A DNA stretch of 64,000 nucleotides, taken from assembly GCA_022575985.1 (NCBI GenBank), contig JAKSXM010000007.1, positions 11,038,501-11,102,500 of the forward strand. Reading direction: 5' to 3'. The notes under the pieces were generated by a model. That model had not been told where the DNA came from. It saw only the letters and a list, made by a program, of their open reading frames with translations, and ran no database searches. Below are positions 33,082 through 43,556 of the stretch, in pieces. This stretch comes from Anagrus nilaparvatae. Its lineage: Eukaryota > Arthropoda > Insecta > Hymenoptera > Mymaridae. Both the position numbers and the translations under genes were made by a program. Numbering within the stretch: position 1 is the first letter of the stretch; each line of letters starts with the position of its first letter.

Positions 33082-33263
33082 TTTTATACTTGCAAAAAAT
33101 TGTATACTCGGTAACCCAGAGTAAGGTGCATTGTTTGAATTTTCATCAGCCAATTACAGGCATAGATTGTAAACATCGACGAATAATATCGCGCCTATCG
33201 AAAGTAAAATCACATCTCGTTCTGGATCACCGTGTATAGCAGCAATTCTAGAAGTTTCCAGAA
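33082..33263 (-). promoter_or_regulatory. Heat-shock element plus TATA box
   Basis: TTCTAGAAGTTTCCAGAA at 33246-33263 is a textbook heat-shock element: four alternating units TTC-TA-GAA-GT-TTC-CA-GAA with exact 2 bp spacing. A second partial site (TTCTAGATTATTCC) follows at 33275. TATAAAAG is at 33089-33082 on the minus strand. A 128 bp MITE (33107-33234) lies between; without it the heat-shock element would be only about 30 bp from the TATA box. The arrangement points to HSF control of the gene at 29813-32256. Confidence 0.7.
33107..33234. mobile_element. MITE inside the promoter, TA target site
   Basis: The termini, counted with the TA, are TACTCGGTAACCCAGAGTAAG on the left and TACACGGTGATCCAGAACGAG (reverse complement) on the right, with TA at 33105-33106 and 33235-33236. 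A broken relative is recognisable at the same place in the duplicate promoter (GCACGGTGATCTAGAGTGG near 18099), so the insertion predates the duplication. Confidence 0.6.
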
Positions 33264-34524
33264 TGTATTTTTAGATTCTAGATTATTCCAAATTATTAAT
33301 TATATATTATAACTAAGTAAGAGCAAGATAGAAAATTGTTCTTTTAATGAATTTATGCGAAAAAATAGCGTATATTTTTTTCGAAATCACCATGAACTTA
33401 TATCTCAAAAAAATAATTTTTTAATTATGTATAAGATGAAAAGTAACTTTTTCCTTGGACCAAAAGAAGATGTAAGACATCGAACATTATTTTATAAAAA
33501 ACAAGTATAATAAATTAACCCATTATCTACTAATCTTACATTCTTGGGTAAATGAAGATTTTGGAGTTAATTCTTCTCTAGGGTTTAAAATCGCATTAAT
33601 GTATTATTTATGTCAAGCATAAATAAAAAAATAAGTTAAAATTGTTAATTATTCTATGCATTTTTGCATTTTTTAAATAAAATGTACAGTAACTTTCTAA
33701 ATAAAAATATGTTTAAGGACTAGCAAAAAAGATATTACTATTCTTCTTTGCTCCTAGGCAACTATTGGGGTGAACATGATTTGATGAATCTCAAGCCAAA
33801 CAACGCTCCATTTACTTTCATGGAAACATTATGTATCTGTTATTTATGAAACAATTTTGAATCCCTTTTAATATATTCCCATACTTCAAATATAATTTGA
33901 TGATAATAAATTTTTAAATTTAAATTGTTATTTATCTATAAATAGCTTAACTTCATAAGTTATTTATAACTGTTTCAAATTTTTCTTTTTAAAATAATAA
34001 TAGTTAATATAGAATAGTAGCCAAAAATAACTATGGAAAATTTAGATCAATTTTTATAAACCCTTAGTTTTCAATCACTTACTTTTCATAAAATAACAGC
34101 AATTTTTTATTTTAATGGAGTATTTGAACTATCAGCTGATTTGCTTATATATCACATTATAAAATCAATTTTCTATTGTACAGGTATCATGTTAAATCAT
34201 GAGAGCTTAAGATAATTTGCAAGTTTTTTTTAGTTTAATTGATATTTGTCTTGTTAATAGCTGGACAAAGTTTTGAGTAACTACTTAAATGGGTGCTTGC
34301 ATTTTTTAGGAAATGTTTTAGAAATCAAGAAAATACTTAAATTTGAAGCAATTGCTTCAAAAAACATGTTTACAAAATACATAACCTCGTTCTGTTTCAG
34401 ATTCATTTATAATCTCAAAGCTCTAAAATTCATCTCACCATAATTTTACCAATTTATATAAGAATTTACTCTGAAGTTTTTTTGCTCGTCATTTTTTGAA
34501 GAGCATGTAATGATCCTGCCTAAG

Positions 34525-35330
34525 AGAGTATTTGAGCAACTGAGTTTTCAGGACCCTTTGCTAAACCTTCTTGAATTATAAGACTATACACATCGCCATC
34601 TAAAATAAGTTCAATTTCAGCATTAGAAGCCAAGCAAACAAAGATTTAGTAAACTTAGGTTTATAAGAGGTTACCTTAGGTAATACAAATGCTTTTACCT
34701 CGATTAAGCAATCGTCGACAAGACGTGAACGGATTACCATTATGATAGCTCCTCTGGCTATTGAAACTGCATCTCCAACTCCAGTTACAGGAATATTGTT
34801 GGAGTTTCTTTTGAGTTTCAACCGATGAACAAGGCTCTCAGCAATGAATGATGCTTCGGAGCAAGGATCGATGAGAGCAAGAGCATAAACACGTTGACTT
34901 TGGCCAGAAGACACTGCAACTATTGAAGTCCCCAATGCAGTAGAAAAGCTGGACACGTGAGCAGAAGTTGCAGAAGAAAAACAGATTTCATGTGCTGAAA
35001 TTGAGAAGTGTTGGAATTGCCTGTTGACTCAGATGACGTCTGGTTGTTTGTTGCCTTGTTGCACGAATCATGTATGAGTATGTGATGTTGAGATGGACAG
35101 ATAGTACAAGTTTTCTAGGTTCTGCAATCCTTGGTTAGATGTTTCTCTAGGCAGTTATGACATAATATAGAAGATAATACAGAATCATATTGTTGAGAAG
35201 GAGATTTTTCTTTGAAAACGTTACAATAAGATATAAAATGATAATCATTACACGAATAAAATTGAATACTTCTATTAGAAGAACTAGATTTGTTAGAATC
35301 AACTATATTAGAGATATGAACTTTCATTGA
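34525..35330 (-). pseudogene. BEL/Pao retrotransposon fragment (gag knuckle and protease)
   Basis: The minus strand from 35327 reads a BEL/Pao-type zinc-knuckle region (FYSCNDYHFISYC, then LCHNCLEKHLTKDC). After a frame-broken linker, 34956-34600 continues with ALALIDPCSEASFIAESLV, the aspartic-protease-like domain (DUF1758 type; the usual D-S/T-G is IDPCS here). A further frame gives NAEIELILDGDVYSLIIQEG and then LAKGPENSVAQ, the segment that precedes the reverse transcriptase in Pao polyproteins. No LTRs, reverse transcriptase or integrase are present. The scrap interrupts the duplicated segment between the blocks matching 19440 and 19460. Confidence 0.8.
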
Positions 35331-35479
35331 TTTATACTTAGGATTTGTATTATTTAAAATTAAAAAACTGTGTATTCATTTCAAGCAACTACATCCTAAA
35401 ATTTATTTCAATAATATTTTCAAGAATAAAATTTTCTAAATTTCTAATTTCCAAACGATACAATAATATATTATTACAG

Positions 35480-36235
35480 GGTATTGTGTTTTTATGCTTT
35501 TATTGAAAAGTATTCATGGTTTTTTGTAGTAAAAGCATAAGCTTGATAGGAAATTTTTAGAAAGTCCTTAGAATAGTCCATTTCAGAATAGCCCTTACTA
35601 AATAAATTAAATAACATATTACTTATTGTTAATAACAGAATATAGTAGTAGTAGTAATAGTAGCAGTATTAGTAATTTTATTTATATCGTTTAAATTTTT
35701 TACATAGTGTTACAAGAATGTAATATTATAAAATACAGAATTATATAATTACTATACTGGGAGTTTTAATATAGGCATTATAATTTTTTACATTTTATGA
35801 TACTTGTGTAACTGCTTAAATGCCTGCTTGAATTTTTAAGCAAATGTTTTAAAAATCAAGCAAATACTTAAAATTCGAGCAATTGCTTAAAAATAGAAGA
35901 ATATATTATTACAGTGTATTAGGTTTTTATGCTTTTATTTAAAAATATTCATTGTTTGTTATAGTAAAAGCTGGAAAAGATGGAAATTTTCAGAAAGTCC
36001 TTAGAACAGTCCTTACTAAATAAATTTAATAACATATTACTTATTGTTAATATTCGAATATAATAGTAATAGTAGTAACAGCATTAGTAAATTTATATAT
36101 CTCGTTCAACTAAGTTTTAGAAGAATTTAAGATTGTAAAATATAGAATAATATAATGACTACACTGGGGGAGTTAACATAGGCATTAGTATTTTTTACAT
36201 TTTCTGAGACTTAGATTATTTATTATTAATTTTTT
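35480..36235. repeat. Local tandem duplication, two ~380 bp units
   Basis: 35480-35810 and 35880-36235 repeat the same series (TTTTTATGCTTTTATT, AAGTCCTTAGAA, AACATATTACTTATTGTTAA, AATATAGGCATTA or ACATAGGCATTA). The homologous region at 19460-19790 has a single copy, so the doubling is specific to this copy. Confidence 0.7.
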
Positions 36236-36589
36236 TTTATAATTGTGTCCATAATTATAAATTATTTTCTTAGGTTTATCTATTTTTTTGAGTAGAATTA
36301 TATAAATTTTTAATATTTAGCAGATTTAAAAACAATTTATGATGCCGACAATTCTTTATATTCAACATTTTGACTCAAATGTATAAATCAAACGTTCTGC
36401 AAAATAATAAATTAAAAAAATTGTGATAACTACACTGATTGACTAAATATAAACAAAGAACTCTGCAGAGTCAAAATGTTGTGAGCAGTAAAATCCAATA
36501 ATCCACATTATTTTAAACATTTTATGTTATCGTTAAATGATATACAACAGAGATTGGAGAGCACATAATTCGTCATTACACATTGATAT

Positions 36590-36880
36590 TACAGAAATTA
36601 TAAGGAGTGATGAAAAAAGTCATTAATCGTTTAATATTACTTTTTGTAATGAGTAATGACCGAAGTCCATTACAAATCACCAAAATGGGTATTATACTAC
36701 AGCAGATAACTAATTAATTGGCTCTTTTAATAAGATTTGAACGTTAAAAAAATTAATTATGTGCTGTAATGTTATACTCATTACTTTTAACGTAATGTGT
36801 GATGGGTAATGGGTAATGGTAAAATTTCATTACCCATTACGAAAAGCAATGGAGTAATTAGAGTTAAGTAATCAGCCTAC
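36590..36880. repeat. Cluster of ATTAC / GTAAT motifs
   Basis: GTAATGAGTAATGACC, CATTACAAATCACC, GTAATGTGTGATGGGTAATG and CATTACCCATTACG recur in both orientations in under 300 bp. The density suggests a decayed TIR element, but I cannot find paired ends. Confidence 0.4.
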
Positions 36881-36983
36881 GTAACAAAACTTATCTATAT
36901 AACAAAATTAATGGAATCTTTCTTTGATATACAACTACAATCTAAGATAAATTATTTCATTTGTTATGGAATAACGGCCTATA

Positions 36984-37566
36984 CACGGTAGAGCTGCTTT
37001 GGTTGACCAATTGGTTAAATTTTACTATTTTTTGTTGAATTTTCAACCAATTATACCAATTCAATTATACCAAAAAATGTGAAATTCAACCAATTGATTT
37101 AATATTCAACCAATTGATGGAATTTTCATCCAAAAGTTAAAATGCAAAATAAAAATGATGTAACTGTAAAACAGGATAAAAAAATTATGTGAGCATCTAC
37201 TAACAGTGAATTAATTTTACAAAGTATTTTGATTATTGACTTTTTCTGTATTGTTTCAATTGTCTCATAAATTGAGGAATGAATAAATAAAAATATTATC
37301 CTGTACAGAATAAAGTAAGTAAATCCGAGAGAAAATTGACAATTATATAAAGTCGTTTGCTGAATGGTAAGAGGCCTGATCAATTTAGAATTTTATGATG
37401 CACTAATCAATTTTTACCCTGTATTAGAATTACATTATTTTTATTTTGTATTTTAGCTTTTGGTAAACCAATTGGTGTAAATTTCAACCCATTGGTTGAA
37501 TTTTACACTTTTTGGTTTAATTTCCAACCAATTGGTTTAATATTAAACCAAAGCAGCTCTACCGTG
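36984..37566. mobile_element. TA-MITE, complete copy (CACGGTAGAGCTGCTTTGG ends)
   Basis: The inverted termini CACGGTAGAGCTGCTTTGGTT have TA outside each (36982-36983 and 37567-37568). Subterminal ACCAATTGGTT-type palindromes repeat several times at each end. At 583 bp it is non-coding. Fragments of the family occur at 6540, 20425 and, as the frame of a larger element, at 56061-58530. Confidence 0.85.
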
Positions 37567-37569
37567 TAC

Positions 37570-38064
37570 TCTTATTAATATTTTATTAAACAAATTCTAA
37601 TTCATACTTTTCTTCAATTTATTTATTTAAACTGACATTCAATTTTTAATCATCAGAAACGCCAATTAGTTCTGCCTTTCATCTGTAACAAATAGTTCAA
37701 TATTAAAATAACTTGTTTAATATATTTCAAAATTAAATTTAAAATCTCACCTTCTAATTACTAATTGACTTAGTACTTTTAGAGTCATTACATCCTTGAT
37801 ACTTTTTTTTTTATAATGAGTCTCTTGAACCTACCAAACAACAATAATTAATTAATGTTCTATTCTAATTCTGTAGACTACTATAAATAAGAATTAAGTA
37901 ATAAGGAGTAATATTTTTTATCATTTGTATCGAATCTATGACAGGTTGCAAGCCTTGTGAACTACGATCCTATACAATCAGACTACTATTTTTATTTTAA
38001 TTAAATTACTAGATACTCATATACTAGATACTTAAATTACTAGATTAAATTACTAGATAGAAGT
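37570..38064. other. No gene seen
   Basis: AT-rich spacer. The phrase AGTCTCTTGAACCTACCAAACA recurs near 21310, so even this spacer is repetitive. Confidence 0.4.
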
Positions 38065-41000
38065 AAAAGACCTTAGCAGCCTTCACCTTCATAATTTAAT
38101 TCGATTCTTCAATTTCATAATAAATTTTATTGGAAACATTGTAAATCCATTTTCGGGTATCTGATCCCGTTTGATCGTTTTATACATGTTGCCATTTCTA
38201 GAATAATAAAAACTTAATAAGTTTTTTAAAGCTTGAAAATATTACTAAAAGATTTAGGTTAGGTACCGGATAAAGTTAAACATTATTGCTGGAAAATTCA
38301 AGCTTTTACAGCTTTAAGCAAATAAAATTTTTTCTTATTTTTTTGTTTGAAAATTTAATCAAATGTTTGAATAATTAAACAAACACTTAAAAGTTCAAGC
38401 AAATACTTTAAAATTAAGGCATATTTGCTTAAGCATCCAAACAATTTAAGCAAAGTTTAAGCATAGCCACTCAGCAGAGGAGTTTTCGCTCTGGTCGCTG
38501 CTAATTAATTAAAAATAATCAAATTATAATTTGGTTTAATTCTTTTGCGAATAATAAATAAAACAGGAGATTTTGAAAGTAGGTTATTTACAACATTTAA
38601 CAATTCGTTAATTCTAAAACCACACCCAATAAGCGTATATTTTCTGTCCGAAAAAGTTTGATAACGAAATAATTAGGGAAAATAAAGCATAGATCCTTAA
38701 ATTTTGTTTTCTTAAATACCTGTTTAATTACTAAACTCCAAAAAAGTGAATAATTATTCTTATTTGACGAAAAAAACAAATCACATAACTTCACAAAAGG
38801 TACAAACACTCATAAAACTTATTAATTCTTATCTTCAACAGTTTGATGACTCGGACTTCGTTTATCTTATCTTTTTTTCTTTTACTTTGTCGCTGATTTT
38901 TTAAGCCAACAAAAAATTGAATGAATTATATTTTTAAAACATCAAACTATTTAAGCCAGATTTTAGAATATTTTCTACGGCATTTTAAATAATATGCAAA
39001 TATCACTTATTCACTTTTTTTTAATAACAACAACTGTCAGGAGTCTCTAAAAAGTTAAAAGTTCAAAATACCGATACTGAAAACTGTGAATAAAGAGCAT
39101 GAGTATACTTTGTTAAACTTTTATTGAGCTTTTAATTTAAAAAAAATAAATAACATTTTATAACTATAAGACCCTCTTTCAAAAGTATAATAAGCCAATA
39201 AATTTTAAAGATTAAAATAAATTTTACAACATTTTAACTTGGTTACTAATATTTATAAAGCTTATAAATAAAGTATATTTATAGAAGCAATGTTTTAATA
39301 AAAGCTGAGTTACAATGGAATATATTCTTTAAATAAAATCATATTTTAAGTGTGAATTCTAATAAGCCTTTTTATGATATCTTTAAAAAGATTATGAATT
39401 ATTTTATACAGTTTTTAATAAATTTTATCTTTTATTTAAATATTTTTAAATGGTATAAAATTTTTGTTTTAAATTTATAATTATTTACAAAAAATAAAAA
39501 TTTCGCGCCAAGTGCAAAATTCAATATGGACGAATGCAGTTGAGATTAAAATTAATTTGTAATCAGTTTGCATCAGAATAAATGTTTTTGAATCGCTGAG
39601 CGATAATGAGGATGCCGCATGAGATGCAGTTTGTGGCAAAATGGAATTGGGTTTTTATTACTTGTAAAAATAAAAAAAAACTAATTGGGAATAAAAACAT
39701 GCAAAAAGTGATACCAACCCTCTATTATTTATGTTTTATTCTGCCACAAATTGCGTTCTTAGTTTAAAGACTCGAATATATAAAATTATTTTTAAATATT
39801 CTAATCGAGATTCTGATGATCTTCTATTGATAAATGAATAAAAGAAACTTGGTTACCAGTAAAGGAAAGAAAAGACACGGGTCCCCTGAATGAGCGCCTA
39901 CCTGACATGCGCTGCGGTGTCCAAAGAATTCTTTTAAATATACACTTACCTGAACTATTATTATCCCAGCTCTTCTAGATATGCTCAAAAATTATGAGAA
40001 AAGAGAGACTTTAGTAAAATTTCCTCAGGAATTCGGTCCTTCCATTAGTTTTTCAAAATTTTCCTTGAAAACCCCGGAAAATGGAAAAATTCTCTTTGTA
40101 TTTAAAAATACAAAAATGCAAAATTTAAAAAAAAATAAAAAACCGAATAAAGAACTGAACCGTGGAAATAAAAAACCGAATCATATTTTTTCTTCAAAAT
40201 TAGGAAGGAGATTTTTTCATAAATACATTTTTTGGTGCCGTTCCTAACTCGATGTGATTGGCCATCTTTAATCTCCAAATAACGTAAATTACGCGAATTT
40301 AGATCGATTTTTCTCGTTCAGCGTTCTTTTGCAGCTTTATTGGATTTACAGGATTTTGGTGACCTTATAAGCTTAAAATAAGTTCAAATTCAGATTCCCA
40401 GATAAATTTGACAAAAGTTCTAGGTATATTAAAAATAATTTTATTTTTAAATACCCTGATTTGCAAAATTTTAAAAATAACAATAATTTAATTTTATGTT
40501 TAAATTGTATGTTATAATTCTATATATTTATAAATGGGTGGTTTTCACTGTAACGATATATTTTTTTATTGTTTACGGCACAACACTAATTATATTTTTT
40601 TTTTAATTTTTTTTGTATTTTAATGTTTATCAATGTCCAAAAACCTAAAATTTTCAGTGGTACTGCTACAAATGTAAAAATAAATTCTACGTGTTATTCT
40701 TATGGGATTTTTTTATTTATGCAGACGGTGGCGTCATGGACGGTTGCGACATTTTGAATGTATTATTGAAATAACTTTGTATTGAAGCCATCAAATTTTC
40801 TCAAACTCTGGGTAACTTATTTTTCCATCAAAACACATAACTGAACAAGATATATTAAGTAATATATGACATACACTTGGAGAAAACGACATGGACGGTG
40901 GCGACATTTTTTTTTTGTAAAAGCGTTTTAAAATTTTAATAGGTTTAATTTTCATAGTTAAAGCTTTTATATTTAAAATTTTAAGTTTTCCACGGTTCAT

Positions 41001-41370
41001 ATATGAGTAGTTCAGTAAAAAAAAAAATACAACAGTGCTTTTAAGTGCATACATATAGAGTGCGCTCCAATAAAAGATGGGAAGCTTAAAAATAGCTAAA
41101 ACCGGGGGACAGACTTATATGCGACAATACGCTAAGAGGATTGCATGAAAATTTGTTTCGTTGAAAAAATTGAGTTTTTGGGACCTAAATACGTCATATG
41201 CATCCTACAGAAAAATTTAAGTTCAAATTTTAAGCCGTTTGTTAATACTCAAAGTTTACAGTTAAGCAAAAGGACAGCAGACGGTGGCGTCAATTTGAAC
41301 ACATATGCTCCAGAAAATTTTTTTATTAAGTTACCAATATATGCATAGTAGGTTGTGACTTTAAAAAAAT

Positions 41371-43556
41371 ACCCTGCCAAGTAATTGGCACTATGGTTCC
41401 TCATTAGCAATAACAAAATGTTGTCAATATTCTATTTTACCTAATAAAAAATTAAAATATTAGAATAATTGTGCCAAATATTCTAAATTTAATAAAGAAA
41501 GTGGATAAACTTTCCCCTGATACCCAAAAAATTTTCAAAACTCATAATTCCAGGTATTAATACTTTCAGAGAAATAAAATTGGCACTACGTCAATAAAAA
41601 GATAATATTTTTTTAACTTTTTAATGTAAAAAGTTTTGAAAAAAAAAAATTCGAAAAATTACTTATCAGATGGAGAGATCCTTTAAAAACGATAATTCTA
41701 GATATTCGTACTTTTATAGGAAGAAATTAAGTATTACGTCCTAAAATAAAAAAAATTGTTAAATTATTGTTTTTTTCTAAATTTTAGAAAATTTAAAAAA
41801 TAAATTAGGTATCAGATTGTTGATATCCAGTTAAAAAGATAATTCTACATATTAGTACTTTCATGGAAAAAAATGAGGTACTGCGTCCAAAAAGAAAAAA
41901 AAGTATGCTATTTTTTTAATTATTTTATGTAAAAAATTTAAAAAAAAAAAAATGTCGAAAATTTATGTATCAGATGGAGAAATCCTTTACAAACGATAAT
42001 TCTAGATATTCGTACTTTCATAGGAAAAAATTAAGTAATACGTCCTAAAATAAAAAAAATTTTGGCGGTTTTTGTATTTTTTGGCGACAAAAATTTTGAG
42101 AAAAAAATTTTGAAAAAATTAAGTATCAGGTCCAAAAAATTACTATAAATGATATTTCTAAAACTAGTACTTCCACAGAAATAAATTAAGTATTGCGTCC
42201 ATAAAGAAAAAAAAAATTGGTATTTTTTGTATTTTTTGGTGAAAAAAATTTTGAGAAAAAAATTTTCAATAAATAAATTATAAGATTCGAGATAACGAGT
42301 AAAAACGATACTTCTAGATATCAGTACTTTCATGGGAAAAAATGAGGTACTACGTCCAAAAAGTAAAAAAATTATGGAATTTTTTTAATTATTTTATGTA
42401 AAAAAATTTAAAAAAAAAATTTCGAAAAATTATGCATCAGATGGAGAAATCCTTTACAAACAATAATTCTAGATATTCGTACTTTCATAGGAAAAAATTA
42501 AGTATTACGTCCTAAAATAAAAAAAATTTTGGCGTTTTTTGTATTTTTTGGCGACAAAAATTTTGACAAAAAAATTAAAAAAAAATTAAGTATTAGGTCC
42601 AAAAAATTACAATAAACGATATTTCTAAAACTAGTACTTCCATGGAAATAAATTAGGTACTACGTCCAAAAAGAAAAAAAAAATTGGTATTTTTTGTATT
42701 TTTTTGTGAAAAAAATTTTAGGAAAAAAATTTTCAGAAAATTAAGTATCCGATTTGAGATATCATGTAAAAACCATACTTTCAAATACTAGTACTTTCAT
42801 GGGAATAAATGAGGTATTACATCCAAATTAAAAAAAAAAAAAAGCAGTTTGAGATTTTTTGATAAAAAAATGTTTGGAAAAGAAAATTAGGTCTTAATTC
42901 GATAATGGTTTTGAAATATCACTAGTTAAAATATTTTCAGATATTAGTACTTTCATAGAATTAAATGAGGTATTACACCAAAAAAAAAAAAAATATTGCA
43001 GTTTTTTTTATTTTTCTTTTTTTTTAATTTTGACAAAAAAAATTTTGAAAAAATTAAGTATCAGATCCAAAAAATTACAATAAACAAGGTTCTTAAAACT
43101 AGTACTTTCATGGAAATAAATTAGGTACTACGTCCAAAACGAAAAAAAAGTTTCGTATTTTTTGTATTTTTTTGTGAAAAAAATTTTAGAAAAAAAAATT
43201 TCAGAAAATTAAGTATCCGATTCGAGATATTATGTAAAAACCATACTTTCAAATATAAGTACTTTCATGGAAATAAATGAGGTATTACATCCAAATTAAA
43301 AAAAAAAAAAGTACCTCGAGCTTTTTTGGAGAAAAAATTTTTGAAAAAAAAATTAGGTCTTAATTCCATAATGTTTGTGAAATAACAGCGATTACATTAC
43401 ATTATGTACGTACGTACGTACACACACACATACACACATACAGACTTTTTTTAAAAACCGGTTTTTTAGCTTCCTGAGGTCTCAAAACGTGCTTATATAC
43501 CAAAAAATCAAAAAAAAAATTTTGACCGATCACAATGGTTCCTCTATGAGGAACCA
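41371..43556 (+). mobile_element. Helentron-like non-autonomous element, intact copy with known empty site
   Basis: Copy 1 of the surrounding duplication reads straight through (...CTTTAAAAAAATATTATTTATG at 27832). Here the same site is split after AAAAAAAT by ACCCTGCCAAGTAATTGGCA... and resumes after ...GAGGAACC with AATATTATTTATG. The junction allows a 2-3 bp AT/AAT duplication or clean insertion between A and T. The 5' end holds TGGTTCCTCA near 41394, an inverted match to the terminal GAGGAACCA; the 3' end is the hairpin GGTTCCTC-TAT-GAGGAACC. Twelve ~155 bp tandem units occupy 41560-43330, followed by a microsatellite. There is no ORF. The layout suggests Helentron/HINE-type rolling-circle elements, but CTRR ends of canonical Helitrons are absent. 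Confidence 0.8.
41560..43330. repeat. Tandem array, ~12 units of ~155 bp in alternating subtypes
   Basis: GTACTTTCATGG/AGG-type cores recur near 41562, 41708, 41853, 42014, 42168, 42321, 42477, 42632, 42790, 42945, 43104 and 43256. The subtype TTAAGTATTACGTCCTAAAA recurs at 41725, 42031 (one change) and 42497, indicating duplication of blocks of two to three units as well as of single units. Confidence 0.85.

Larger units (their letters stand above)
33265..36340. repeat. Older segmental duplication, copy 2
   Basis: Diverged counterpart of 18450-20330. It differs by a BEL/Pao scrap (about 34365-35470), a local ~400 bp duplication (35480-36235) and loss of the palindrome found at 20343. Confidence 0.7.

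Noticed and set aside
37126..37383. 85-codon minus-strand frame
   Set aside because: Lies wholly inside a 583 bp MITE; the other copies do not keep it open.
41371..43556. Canonical Helitron
   Set aside because: No 5' TC or 3' CTRR; only the hairpin, A|T target and array organisation fit, so I call it Helentron-like at most.
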